From: M3007 sp046160345
Lineage (GTDB): Bacteria; Bacteroidota; Bacteroidia; Chitinophagales; Saprospiraceae
Reading direction: 5' to 3'
Length of the DNA stretch: 64,000 nucleotides
Assembly (NCBI GenBank): GCA_046160345.1
Contig: JBJXGO010000194.1
Span: forward strand, 5,467-69,466
The translations under genes were made by a program, and so were the position numbers. Shown piece by piece: positions 51,336 to 60,335 of the stretch. Position 1 is the stretch's first letter, and each line of letters begins with the position of its first letter. Below the pieces are notes generated by a model. That model made no database searches. It was not told the DNA's origin and was given only the letters and a program-made list of their open reading frames with translations.

Positions 51336-53396
51336 ATGAAACGCACCCTATTCCTTTCTTCCCTTTGGATTTTTTTAGCATCCCTGTTTTCTCCTGATTC
51401 TACAACTATTTTGGCTGGAAATGTCACCGATGGCAAAGAACCGCTCATTGGCGTCACTGTTAAAGTGTTTAAGGGCACCGAGTTTGTTCGCGGTTCAATA
51501 ACGGATCATAATGGTGACTACCGCATTGAATTAGAACCGGGCACTTATGACCTTGAGTTTAGCTATACCGGTCTTCAAACCCAGCGCATTGCAGGAGTGC
51601 GTGTGCTTGTTGGGCAGATTACAAAACTAAATCCTATCCTGGTTTCATCTTCTGTTCTTGAAGAGGTAGTAGTGGTGGAATATAAAGCCTCCCTGATCAA
51701 AACGGATGACGTTTCAAGTGCTTCTACCCTGACATCCGATGAAATTAAAACACTCCCCACCCGAAAAACAAGCGCCCTGGGCCCAGCCCCGGCATCCGGA
51801 CGAGTAACTGATACAAAGGTTAAAGAAGATAAGCCTGCAACTTATTCCAGCGCAAAAAGTAAAACTTTGTCAAAGTCAGGGCGATCCCGAGCCCCTAAAC
51901 CCACTTCCGTGGAAAGAAAAGGAGAGGTACCTGGCAAGGATGCTCCAAAAGATATGGATGGAAGGATTGAAAAATCTGAACCTGGCCTTGAGGGCGAAGC
52001 CATGGATTTTGAAACCAGCACGAGCGATGAAGCCGATCATTCTGGTACTCCAGGCCAACCAGCTCCGCGCGCTGGCCTCCTTACGGCAGGCGAATGGAAC
52101 GACCTCCACAATTGGAATCGACATTGGATAGATTTGCTTGCTGATGGAGAAATTGACTCCTATCAGAAACTGTATGGCTTCTATCCGCGCCAACGCTACA
52201 CAGTGATACTGACAAATGAAAACGATGTCCCGATTGCCGATGCAGTTGTTACCCTGCAAGGGTCTGGGAAAACCTTATGGGAGGCCCGCACCGACAATAC
52301 GGGTAAAGCCGAACTTTGGGCAGCGCTGTTCAATCCCGAAAAAGAAACCGACAGGCTCCGAGCCGAGGTTTGGATAAATGGGCAAAAGCACGAAATTGCC
52401 GCAGTCGTGTCTGCTGCTAAAGGCTACAATTACCTGAAAATCAATGCCGAATGTAATGCCCCCAAAAATGTGGACATCGTGTGGGCTGTAGATGCCACAG
52501 GCAGCATGGGCGATGAAATAGAGTACTTAAAAACCGAATTGCTCGACGTAATTGGCCGCGCCCAATCCCGAAACCCGGAACTTTCCTACCGTATGGGCAC
52601 TGTGTTCTACCGCGACAAAGGTGACGAGTACATCACCAAAAGCAGTGGACTATCGCCGGACATTGCCAATACGGTGGAGTTTATTCAAAAACAATTTGCC
52701 GGAGGTGGCGGAGATTACCCTGAAGCCGTGCACAGCGCGCTTGAAGAGGCCGTCTTTTCCCAAAAATGGAGTGAGAAAGCTATTGCGCGCATCTGCTTCC
52801 TGGTGCTGGATGCCAGCCCGCACCAGACCCCCGAGGTAAATGCCAGTCTTCAAAAAAGCATCCGGGAGGCTGCTCGTTTGGGTATCCGTATCGTACCGCT
52901 CACGGCTAGCGGTATCCAAAAAGACACCGAATTTCTGATGAAATTCTTTGGCCTTGCCACCAACGGCAGCTACGTTTTTTTAACCGACCATTCAGGCATT
53001 GGCGGCAAACATCTTGAACCTACCACCGACGAATATAAAGTGGAGCCGCTCAACAACCTGCTTGTGCGACTGATCACAGAATACACCAGCATCAAGACCT
53101 GTGAAGGAAAATCGGAAATACGTTTCGAAAATGATCCCCAGCAGCAACCTGGCCCGGTTATGCAAGCCCTGTATTATCCCAATCCGGCAGTAGATCAATT
53201 CACCCTGGAATTGCCCTTCGAAGTACAATCCGTCACGATTTACGACTCCGAAGGCAAAGCGGTACGGAAGTTGGAAAAGCCATTGTCAGGCCCTAATGTG
53301 ATTCTGGTGAACGATTTGGCGGCTGGTTTTTACACCATTCGGATCCTAAATAATGGATTGATGCAAAGCGGAAAATTGATGGTGGTGCGAAGTTAA
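51336..53396 (+). CDS. Cell-surface vWA protein with carboxypeptidase-like domain and type-IX sorting tail
   Basis: 686 residues. Signal peptide; CarboxypepD_reg-like domain (about 25-100); then VLEEVVVVEYKASLIKTDD and SAS-TLTSDEIKTLPTR, which read like the start of a SusC/RagA TonB plug. A disordered Lys/Ser/Pro stretch (about 140-245), a beta-sandwich (about 285-370) and a vWA domain (about 379-585) with MIDAS-like DATGS at 386-390 follow. The C-terminal sorting domain begins YYPNPAVDQFTLELP (about 614-686). Probably a surface adhesion or scaffold protein exported by the type IX system. Confidence 0.88.
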   Translation: MKRTLFLSSLWIFLASLFSPDSTTILAGNVTDGKEPLIGVTVKVFKGTEFVRGSITDHNGDYRIELEPGTYDLEFSYTGLQTQRIAGVRVLVGQITKLNPILVSSSVLEEVVVVEYKASLIKTDDVSSASTLTSDEIKTLPTRKTSALGPAPASGRVTDTKVKEDKPATYSSAKSKTLSKSGRSRAPKPTSVERKGEVPGKDAPKDMDGRIEKSEPGLEGEAMDFETSTSDEADHSGTPGQPAPRAGLLTAGEWNDLHNWNRHWIDLLADGEIDSYQKLYGFYPRQRYTVILTNENDVPIADAVVTLQGSGKTLWEARTDNTGKAELWAALFNPEKETDRLRAEVWINGQKHEIAAVVSAAKGYNYLKINAECNAPKNVDIVWAVDATGSMGDEIEYLKTELLDVIGRAQSRNPELSYRMGTVFYRDKGDEYITKSSGLSPDIANTVEFIQKQFAGGGGDYPEAVHSALEEAVFSQKWSEKAIARICFLVLDASPHQTPEVNASLQKSIREAARLGIRIVPLTASGIQKDTEFLMKFFGLATNGSYVFLTDHSGIGGKHLEPTTDEYKVEPLNNLLVRLITEYTSIKTCEGKSEIRFENDPQQQPGPVMQALYYPNPAVDQFTLELPFEVQSVTIYDSEGKAVRKLEKPLSGPNVILVNDLAAGFYTIRILNNGLMQSGKLMVVRS

Positions 53397-53400
53397 CGAG

Positions 53401-53493
53401 GTAGTATGGTACACGGATTGCGCGGATGAGACACAGATTTCTCTACACACTCAAAATCTGTGTCTCATCCGCGCAATCCGTGTGCCATACTAC
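53401..53493. repeat. 40-base-arm palindrome between convergent genes
   Basis: Left arm 53401-53440 and right arm 53454-53493 are complementary over all 40 positions, with one G-T pair in RNA; the loop is 13 bases. Core words CACGGATTGCGCGG and ATGAGACACAGATTT. No T run follows on either strand. It lies directly after the vWA stop and 11 bases before the ACMSD stop, so both mRNAs would end in the same hairpin. Confidence 0.9.
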
Positions 53494-53503
53494 TTATTTA
53501 CGC

Positions 53504-54502
53504 TTATTCTTTCGTTCCAAACAACCATTCCAGGGTGTTTTTGAAAAACATTTTTTCCAGGGTAGCTTTTGGCAAATCCATGTCTTCAATGAATTTGCCG
53601 ATCTCTAGATCTCCCAAGGGAAAGGGATAGTCCGTGCCAAGGCAAATCTTTTCCGTCCCGACTACCTCCGAAATATAGTGAAACAACTGCGCGTCGTGCG
53701 TAGCGGTATCATACCAAAACCTTTGGAGGTAGTTTCGGGGCGATACTGGATTGTCGATGGCTACCAGGTCAGGGCGGCAATTAAAGCCGTGCTCAATTCG
53801 GCCAATAGTTGGCACAAACGAGCCGCCTGCATGGGCAAGGCACACACGCAAGTCGGGCAGCCGCTCCATCACCCCACCAAAAATGAGCGAACAAGCCGCT
53901 CGACTGGTTTCGGCAGGCATCCCTACGAGCCAGGGAAGCCAGTATTTTTGCATATCAGCCTGGCCCATCATTTCCCAGGGGTGGACAAAAACAGCCAAAT
54001 TGAGCCGTTGACATGCCTCGAAAATGGGAAAAAATTGGGCTTCGCTCAGGTTCTTTTGATTGACATTGGAGCCAATTTGAATGCCTGGAAACCCGAGGTC
54101 GTGCAATCGCTCCAACTCTTTGATAGCCAAATCGGTATCTTGCATGGGTATGGTGCCAAGTGCAAGATAATGTTCGGGATAATCGCCCACCACCCCGGCC
54201 AGGTGGTCGTTGAGGTACATGGATAGTTCCAGGCAATCGGCAGGTTTTGCCCAATAGCTGAACATGACAGGGATGGTGCAAACCACCTGTACTGGCGTCT
54301 TAAAATGCGCATATTCGCTGATGCGTACCTGTGGGTCCCAGCAATTGGAAGCGATTTCTCGAAAAAACGTATCCCCTTTCATCATCCGGGCAAAGCCTGG
54401 GATATGGTGTTGCAGGTGGATAAATTCCCCATAACCGAACTTCTCCGCAAAATTGGGCAGCCGTTCGGGGAGGAGGTGCGTGTGCATGTCTATCTTTTTC
54501 AT
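53504..54502 (-). CDS. 2-amino-3-carboxymuconate-6-semialdehyde decarboxylase (ACMSD)
   Basis: 332 residues; decarboxylates ACMS in the kynurenine branch of tryptophan breakdown, diverting it from NAD synthesis. Zinc ligands His7 and His9 (MHTH), His174 (VHPWEM) and Asp291 (GTDYPFPLGD), and catalytic His224 (AHAGG), fall at or next to the positions of the human enzyme. NCWDPQVRI, PVMFSYWAKP and YWLPWLVGMPAET are near-identical to animal ACMSD. No other kynurenine-pathway gene is in the window. Confidence 0.95.
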   Translation of the reverse strand: MKKIDMHTHLLPERLPNFAEKFGYGEFIHLQHHIPGFARMMKGDTFFREIASNCWDPQVRISEYAHFKTPVQVVCTIPVMFSYWAKPADCLELSMYLNDHLAGVVGDYPEHYLALGTIPMQDTDLAIKELERLHDLGFPGIQIGSNVNQKNLSEAQFFPIFEACQRLNLAVFVHPWEMMGQADMQKYWLPWLVGMPAETSRAACSLIFGGVMERLPDLRVCLAHAGGSFVPTIGRIEHGFNCRPDLVAIDNPVSPRNYLQRFWYDTATHDAQLFHYISEVVGTEKICLGTDYPFPLGDLEIGKFIEDMDLPKATLEKMFFKNTLEWLFGTKE

Positions 54503-54650
54503 CGGAGCAATGATAAGAAAAGTTCAACGTCCTTGATCTGATGGCGCAGCTGGTTTTTTATTTTCCCTGCCATTCCGCTCAAAACCAGGCTATTCTTCGC
54601 CTTTTGGCGACAAGGCGTTTTAAATCACCTAAAGGCTCAGGTTCTATCAA

Positions 54651-54658
54651 TATCTTTG
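54651..54658 (+). promoter_or_regulatory. -7 box upstream of the LVIVD-repeat gene
   Basis: TATCTTTG, exact TAnnTTTG match, 23 bases before the ATG at 54681; no -33 box seen. Confidence 0.45.
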
Positions 54659-54680
54659 GCGCTTCAAATATAAAATGCAC

Positions 54681-56063
54681 ATGAAAAAGTTGTTTTTTTT
54701 GCTGATAACCATTGGTTTATCAATAAATATCTGTGATGGGCAAACGAATCCATCTTTCAAGTTTCTGGGTCATTGGGACGACGATTCCTTGCCCCTTGCT
54801 TCTCCCGGGAACCTTAACCTGCAATACAGTGGTTGTTGGGGCATTGCCGTTAATGGACATGAATATGCCGTACTGGGTGGGGCTGCGCATGTTCTTTTCT
54901 TTGATGTAACTGAGCCAACTACCCCAAAACTGGTAGGTAAATATCAAGGCACCGCTACCACTATTTGGCGTGAATTCAAGTCATATAAAAACCGGATTTA
55001 CGGGGTTTCTGACGGCAGCACGGAAGGCCTGATGATATTTGACATGAGCCATGCAGAGGATACCATTGTGCGCACATATTGGAGCAATGAGCTGTTCAAG
55101 TCAGCTCATACCATTACGCTTGATACGGTTTCAGGCCGTATTTACCTGAATGGCGGAAGTGCCACTCAGGGCATCATTGTGCTTGATGTGAGCCAAAATC
55201 CGGATCTGCCTACCTTCATCACACATGCCACCTTTCAGGGCGGAGGGCTGCATGATTCGTATGTGCGCAACGATACCATTTATGCTTCTTCGGGTCATGC
55301 AGGATACTATATCTACGATATGAAAGATCCGCTTAGCCCCAATCTGCTTGCTCAAATCAATACCGGCGGTTACAACCACAATTCATGGCTGAATACGGCA
55401 GGTACACATGCCTATTATGCTGAGGAAATCCCAGCAGGAAGACCTGTGCAAATTATTGATTTACAAAATCTTGCAATGGGAGATATCGAAAGCGTCGGCT
55501 CGTTTTTGGATAAGTTTTCGGTAGAAGTGAATGGCAATTCGGCCATACCCCACAATATTTATATCCGGGACAATATTCTTTTCAATTCGCAATATGAAGA
55601 CGGTTTGCTGGCTTACGATATCAGCAACCCAACGCAGCCGGTATTTCTGGCGCAATACGATACGCATCCGGAAAATGCCACGTATACTGGCTATTTTGGC
55701 AATTGGGGCAACTATCCCTGGCTGCCTTCCGGCAATATTATTGCAGGGGATATGCAAAATGGGCTTTTCATTGTGGAGTTGAACGATGGCAGCGTAGGCA
55801 CAAAATCTCTTGACAATCAAATCGGGGTACAGATTTCGCCCAACCCCGCCCATGATATTTTGAATATCAGATTACAAACACTTGCTCCCGGAAATTGGTC
55901 GTGGAATCTTAGCAATGCAGCGGGTCAAATGATGTTGAAGGGTGCTGTCGAGGCCTCTGCAGAAACTTTACTGCATCTGGCTGGCTTGCCACGGGGACTA
56001 TACTTTGTAGAAATTCGCGACGCGGAGGGAAGGCAGGCTGTGCGGAAAGTGATCGTAGAGTAA
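54681..56063 (+). CDS. Secreted LVIVD-repeat (choice-of-anchor B) protein with sorting tail
   Basis: 460 residues from ATG 54681 (54675 is an alternative). Signal peptide ending DGQ, then propeller-like LVIVD repeats: CWGIAVNGHEYAVLGGAAHVLFFDVTEPTTPKLVG, GLMIFDMSH, GIIVLDVSQNPDLP, GLLAYDISNPTQPVFLAQYD. C-terminal type A sorting domain QISPNPAHDILNIRL with GLPRGLYFVEI. Likely a cell-surface protein exported by the type IX system; binding partner unknown. Confidence 0.9.
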   Translation: MKKLFFLLITIGLSINICDGQTNPSFKFLGHWDDDSLPLASPGNLNLQYSGCWGIAVNGHEYAVLGGAAHVLFFDVTEPTTPKLVGKYQGTATTIWREFKSYKNRIYGVSDGSTEGLMIFDMSHAEDTIVRTYWSNELFKSAHTITLDTVSGRIYLNGGSATQGIIVLDVSQNPDLPTFITHATFQGGGLHDSYVRNDTIYASSGHAGYYIYDMKDPLSPNLLAQINTGGYNHNSWLNTAGTHAYYAEEIPAGRPVQIIDLQNLAMGDIESVGSFLDKFSVEVNGNSAIPHNIYIRDNILFNSQYEDGLLAYDISNPTQPVFLAQYDTHPENATYTGYFGNWGNYPWLPSGNIIAGDMQNGLFIVELNDGSVGTKSLDNQIGVQISPNPAHDILNIRLQTLAPGNWSWNLSNAAGQMMLKGAVEASAETLLHLAGLPRGLYFVEIRDAEGRQAVRKVIVE

Positions 56064-56076
56064 TAAAATCGGGTAT

Positions 56077-56142
56077 TTTGGCAGAAATGAGGATACCTCG
56101 TAGGTCTTCGAAGAGCTCCGAGGTATCCTCATTTCTGCCAAA
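56077..56142. repeat. 24-base perfect palindrome between convergent genes
   Basis: Arms 56077-56100 and 56119-56142 are exactly complementary (TTTGGCAGAAATGAGG... and its reverse). The 18-base loop holds the self-complementary TCTTCGAAGA. Located between the stops of the LVIVD gene and the flippase gene, as with the palindrome at 53401-53493. Confidence 0.95.
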
Positions 56143-56144
56143 CG

Positions 56145-57497
56145 TTATTGCGAGAATCTCCTTTTCAACAGTTCCCAGCCCATTCGATAAAATTCCGAAA
56201 CATGCGCAAAGGCTTTTAAAGCATTGATTTTGAACTCGCGGTGCAAATACCGCTGCATCAGAATAAAACTCAATCCATAACCGGTAAGCGTAGCGTAAGC
56301 TGCTCCGTAAAGTCCATAATTTTTGATAAAAAGATAACTCAACAAGAGATTGAGCAGGGCGGTAAAGGAAGTATAGGCAAAGTTCACAGCGGGTTTTCCG
56401 GTCGAGTCTAAGAGGGTGCCGAATTGTACGGCAAAAGGGAGAAACAAACCGAAGAATGCTGTAAAACGCAATATGTTGGCGGATTCCAAATACTGGCTGC
56501 CTGCAAAAATTTGAATAATTGGCTCTGCAAACACGATCACTAAAAGAACAAAGGGCAAGATAACGGCTAGCGTAGCGCCTACACTGCGTTCATAGAGGGT
56601 TTTTACCCCGGCCCGGCCCTCTGAAGCCATTTTCTCTGCGCTTTTTGGGAAAACTATCGAAGCAATGCTAAAAGCGGGTGCTTCCACCAATTGTGTCACC
56701 CTGCCTGCTGCGTCATATACTGCAAAAGCAACCGGGCCAATCAATTGACCAAGCGTTAGTTTGTCGATGCTTTTGTAGAACATGGTGCTTAAATTGGTTC
56801 CTAAAACAAATTTTCCATAGTTCGCCAGGTTCTGAAACCATTTAATATCCAGATTTTTGTCAAAAGACAAATAAGGCCGGGCATACCACCAAGTAGCTAA
56901 TGCAGCCAGCGCAATGCCCGCACAAACCGCTGCACTAAATTGCGATAATTGAACCGCTTCCCCTGAAACCCAGCACCACAAGACCCAGGTAAAAGGGACG
57001 CCTCTATAAAACACTGCGGTCCAAAACACGCCACGAAATTCAAAATTGGCCTGCTGCACAAAAGAACTGTGCATACAAAAAGCCATCAAAAAATTGCTCA
57101 GGAAATATACGGGAAGCATTTCGGCCAAAAGCGGCACTTGATATTGTTGGCAAATCCAGTCTGCGCAACCCCAAATAATTAAATTGGAGAAAAATGAAAA
57201 GCTTAGGTTGAGCAAAAGTCCGGCAGACAGGAGTTTTGCTTGCTCGCTTTTATCGTTCTTTAAAGTCGCCAACGCACGCACCAAACCATTTTGCAAAAGA
57301 CCGCTCCTGCCCATTTCAACAAAATAGGTCATCAGGACAAAAATGCTCCAGGTAGCAAACGCCTCTTTGGTCAAAAGGCGGAGCAACAACATGGCTGTAC
57401 CCAGGTTGAAAGCCATTGCTGCCACTTTTTCCGACAAGGCTAGCATACCCGACCGAAGCCAATAGTTGGTGGGTAATGTACTGGTGGGTTTATTCAT
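56145..57497 (-). CDS. Polysaccharide/lipid flippase (MOP superfamily, Wzx-like)
   Basis: 450 residues with about twelve transmembrane helices spread over the whole length (for example AFATWSIFVLMTYFVEMGRSGLLQNG near the start and LLSYLFIKNYGLYGAAYATLTGYG near the end). The motif GPVAFAVYDAAGRVTQLVEAPAFS is typical of oligosaccharide flippases. It should move lipid-linked sugar across the inner membrane. No sugar-transferase cluster is adjacent. ATG 57497 is preferred over TTG 57512. Confidence 0.88.
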   Translation of the reverse strand: MNKPTSTLPTNYWLRSGMLALSEKVAAMAFNLGTAMLLLRLLTKEAFATWSIFVLMTYFVEMGRSGLLQNGLVRALATLKNDKSEQAKLLSAGLLLNLSFSFFSNLIIWGCADWICQQYQVPLLAEMLPVYFLSNFLMAFCMHSSFVQQANFEFRGVFWTAVFYRGVPFTWVLWCWVSGEAVQLSQFSAAVCAGIALAALATWWYARPYLSFDKNLDIKWFQNLANYGKFVLGTNLSTMFYKSIDKLTLGQLIGPVAFAVYDAAGRVTQLVEAPAFSIASIVFPKSAEKMASEGRAGVKTLYERSVGATLAVILPFVLLVIVFAEPIIQIFAGSQYLESANILRFTAFFGLFLPFAVQFGTLLDSTGKPAVNFAYTSFTALLNLLLSYLFIKNYGLYGAAYATLTGYGLSFILMQRYLHREFKINALKAFAHVSEFYRMGWELLKRRFSQ

Positions 57498-57513
57498 ACA
57501 GGTTTTGACCAAT

Positions 57514-57550
57514 AAAAAACGGGGATGCGAATTCGCGTCCCCGTTTTTTT
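57514..57550 (-). terminator. Terminator after gldJ
   Basis: Near-perfect hairpin AAAAAACGGGGATGCG with CGCGTCCCCGTTTTTT around GAATTC. The minus strand ends in a run of six T. It closes the gldJ transcript 20 bases after its stop and just before the flippase gene. Confidence 0.9.
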
Positions 57551-57570
57551 ATTCAAATCACGTGACTAAA

Positions 57571-59079
57571 TCAGTCGTAACGACGATTGTGTTTTTTGCG
57601 CTTTCCCTTGAAGTGGTGACCGTCTTTGTCGCCATTGCCCGTTACAGGGCCTTTGCGAATCATGGCGCAACGGAAGCCAACGGTTCTGCTGGCTTTGTCT
57701 TGCTCAAGAAAACGGCGTGAGCCTGGCGCGAGCCAGAAAGCACGGTCAGCCCAGGAGCCGCCTTTGATAACGCGGGCTTTGTCGCTGATAAGTGTGCTTA
57801 TGCCATAACGGTATTCTACGTTCGATTCTTTGTCGCCGTCAAGGAAGTTGTACGCTTCAGGGCGTTTGTAGTTGTCGCGTAGGGCCGTGGTGGTGGTGTC
57901 CATGAGCTCATAAACCAGGTGGCCGAGACTGTCTTTTTGAACAGGAGAGCCAGTTTCCGGGTCTACTTTTTTGGTCATAAAGATGTTACCACGATACGGG
58001 TTAAGTTCTTGGCTCTCCGTATCTTCAAGGTCAGATGCCGTGAGTGGACGGTAAAGGTCAAAGGTCCATTCGTTTACGTTACCAGCCATATTGTAGAGGC
58101 CGTAATCGTTTGGCCAACCGGAAAGTACTTCGGCAGGGAAGAATGCTTTGTCGTTGAGGGCGCCAGCCATACCACCATAGTCACCACCGCCACGCTTGAA
58201 GTTTGCGAGCATCTTGCCCTGGTTTTTGTTGCGCTTTTGATAGCGCACGGTGTTGCCGTTCCAAGGGTAGATACGACGATCTGTAATCAGTTCGTCTTTA
58301 GTAGTGGCTTGATTTCCAAGGAGGCCAAGAGCCGCAAACTCCCACTCGGCTTCCGTAGGCAGACGGTAGGAGGGGAGGAGGATGCCGTCTTCAAGGCGGA
58401 CTTGCCGCTCGCCACCGGTACGTTTGTCTTCCAGCAACTTGCGCGGAGTAGGTTGGTACTGACCAACCAGATAGGCTTCCGTGTTGAAGTTGTTGTCGTC
58501 CTTTTGGTCAGGTGTTGGCTCGATAATACCACGCTTGATGAGAATCATCTCATTAACACGGTCTGTACGCCAGTTGCAAAAGTCGGTTGCCTGGTTCCAA
58601 CTTACGCCCACCATAGGATAGTCGTAATAGTCGGGTGTACGAAAGTAATTTTCTACCATTGGCTCGTTGTAAGCGAGTTCTTCACGCCAAACAAGCGTGT
58701 CGGGGAGCGCACGTCTCCAAACTTCGGGATAGGTTTCCCCATATACCCTTTGAACCCAATACAAATATTCCTGGTAGTCAATGTTGCGTATTTCTGTTTC
58801 GTCAATATAAAATGAACCAACAGTAACGCGGCGTTCGATGTTATTCCATTCGTAGGTAACATCTTGCTGTACCTTACCCATAACGTAGGTACCGCCTTCA
58901 ATAAGCACGAGATTCGGGCCCGTAGCCTGGCCTTCATAGTCGGTCTTTTCAAATCCGCCCCATTTTGGGTCGTTGTACTTCCAGCCGGTGGTGGAGGAGT
59001 TTTCGGATTTACGTCCGCAGCTGGCTAGAACGAACACCAGTAGGGCAAAATTCAACCCGTGAATTAGTGTTTTCTTCAT
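57571..59079 (-). CDS. gldJ: Gliding motility/type IX secretion lipoprotein GldJ
   Basis: 502 residues. Lipobox LASC (Cys21) and an FGE-sulfatase-like domain: LVLIEGGTYVMGKVQQDVTYEWNN, FYIDETEIRN, PDTLVWREELAYNEPMV, YRLPTEAEWEFAA, YGLYNMAGNVNEWTFDLYRPL and KGGSWADRAFWLAPGSRRFL. The MGKVQQDV...EWNN and PDTLVWRxxLxYNE segments point to GldJ rather than GldK. The C-terminus is Lys/His-rich. GldJ forms the periplasmic/outer-membrane track of the type IX and gliding machinery. ATG 59079 gives a clean lipoprotein signal. Confidence 0.9.
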   Translation of the reverse strand: MKKTLIHGLNFALLVFVLASCGRKSENSSTTGWKYNDPKWGGFEKTDYEGQATGPNLVLIEGGTYVMGKVQQDVTYEWNNIERRVTVGSFYIDETEIRNIDYQEYLYWVQRVYGETYPEVWRRALPDTLVWREELAYNEPMVENYFRTPDYYDYPMVGVSWNQATDFCNWRTDRVNEMILIKRGIIEPTPDQKDDNNFNTEAYLVGQYQPTPRKLLEDKRTGGERQVRLEDGILLPSYRLPTEAEWEFAALGLLGNQATTKDELITDRRIYPWNGNTVRYQKRNKNQGKMLANFKRGGGDYGGMAGALNDKAFFPAEVLSGWPNDYGLYNMAGNVNEWTFDLYRPLTASDLEDTESQELNPYRGNIFMTKKVDPETGSPVQKDSLGHLVYELMDTTTTALRDNYKRPEAYNFLDGDKESNVEYRYGISTLISDKARVIKGGSWADRAFWLAPGSRRFLEQDKASRTVGFRCAMIRKGPVTGNGDKDGHHFKGKRKKHNRRYD

Positions 59080-59114
59080 TGTATTAAAATACAGGTTTTG
59101 AAAAAAATGAGTTG

Positions 59115-59122
59115 CAAATGTA
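59115..59122 (-). promoter_or_regulatory. -7 box upstream of gldJ
   Basis: Minus-strand TACATTTG, exact TAnnTTTG match, 35 bases before the gldJ ATG. It suggests gldJ can be transcribed separately from the PorP/SprF gene upstream. Confidence 0.5.
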
Positions 59123-59179
59123 GAAAAAGTAAATTTCACAGTAGAGCGTTCCTACAAATTTTAACGAAATAGAGGAAAA

Positions 59180-60247
59180 TCACTGGAACATTCGGGTACA
59201 ATCGTTGATATCTGGGCGTTTTTTGTTTTCAAATACGAGTCCCAAGGTCAATTCAAAGGTGCCCCCAACATTGCTCGCCAGCTTTGAAACAGTAGCATCA
59301 TAGCTGATTCCGATCTTAAATGGCCCTTCTTTGAAACCCGCCAATAATATAATTGCGTCGGAATTGCGAAAAGTATGCCTAAACCAACTCCCTGCAAAAA
59401 CGGATCCCAAGCTTGCGTAAGCACCTACATTCAATTGTTTGTAAGGCCCTTGCGCTACAAAAAGGAAGTTCGGCGAGACAAACGAGGACTCTTGGCGTTT
59501 ATTGCCCTTTTTAACAACCCAATCTGTGCCTCCGTGAAAAGTATATCGGATGGGCAGACCGGGCACCAGGTTATTGTTCAGCCGAAGAATGCTTTGACTG
59601 GGTGTATTGAGGTGTTTTAGGCCCACTCCAAGGTAGAATTTCTGGCTTAAAAGGAGCAGCCCGCTTGAAATATCCAGATCAGCGCGGCTTGTCACATCGG
59701 GGCGAATTTCTTCGGTATTGTAAGAAATGCCATTTATAGGGTCGAGTTGGTCAGGAAACAATAATTTGTCCCAGTTGAGGTTGACTTGATGAACGCCCAT
59801 TTCAAGCCCCAATTTGAGCGCAATCTGGTCATTCACTTTCAATCGATAGGAATAAACCGCTGAAAAGCGGTTGGTTTTGTAAATCCCGTTTCCAGCATTG
59901 TCGCCTTCCAAATTGAAGCCCATGCCACTATTTAGGCGGTCAAAACTTTGTTCATAGTATGCTGCATAGGTCCGGTATGCGCTCTGAAACCCGGTCCATT
60001 GATTGCGATATGCCAATCCGGCACGTGGAGCAAGTGCAGTACCCGCAAAACCAGGATTGATTTGCAATGGCATGGCATAAAATTGTGAAAAAACAGGATC
60101 TTGAGCCAATGCCAGCCTTGGGAAGAACATACCTGCTGCGCCCCACGCGAGTATCAGAATTATGGTGCGTGAAAAATGTATTTCAGGGGCAATTCGGCCC
60201 GCCTTCGCAAATGCTATGGCGGGTAAGAGGAGATAAAGTTTTTTCAT
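59180..60247 (-). CDS. PorP/SprF-family type IX secretion membrane protein
   Basis: 355 residues. After an N-terminal hydrophobic signal region (cleavage after LALAQ) comes the family signature DPVFSQFYAMPLQINPGFAGTA. Barrel strands such as GMGFNLEGDNAGNGIYKTNRFSAVYSYRLKV and ASGLLLLSQKFYLGVGLKHLNTP-like segments follow, ending TFELTLGLVFENKKR. PorP/SprF proteins dock surface adhesins or sit in the PorK ring. The true start may be internal, as the N-terminus is long and partly basic. Lies upstream of gldJ. Confidence 0.92.
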   Translation of the reverse strand: MKKLYLLLPAIAFAKAGRIAPEIHFSRTIILILAWGAAGMFFPRLALAQDPVFSQFYAMPLQINPGFAGTALAPRAGLAYRNQWTGFQSAYRTYAAYYEQSFDRLNSGMGFNLEGDNAGNGIYKTNRFSAVYSYRLKVNDQIALKLGLEMGVHQVNLNWDKLLFPDQLDPINGISYNTEEIRPDVTSRADLDISSGLLLLSQKFYLGVGLKHLNTPSQSILRLNNNLVPGLPIRYTFHGGTDWVVKKGNKRQESSFVSPNFLFVAQGPYKQLNVGAYASLGSVFAGSWFRHTFRNSDAIILLAGFKEGPFKIGISYDATVSKLASNVGGTFELTLGLVFENKKRPDINDCTRMFQ

Positions 60248-60335
60248 GTCGGAAAGTTCGTACATTGGTAGTTATGTGCAAGTGAAAACGCTATTATTTG
60301 CAATGAATTGCCAAAAAAATCGCATTCTGAATCTA

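Noticed and set aside
57919..58815. 298-codon plus-strand frame opposite gldJ
   Set aside because: It is fully antisense to a lipoprotein gene with intact family motifs, with no start signal or domain of its own.
57571..59079. Calling the FGE-sulfatase-like lipoprotein GldK/PorK because a PorP/SprF gene is adjacent
   Set aside because: Internal segments match GldJ better than GldK, and no gldL, gldM or gldN follows; a terminator does.
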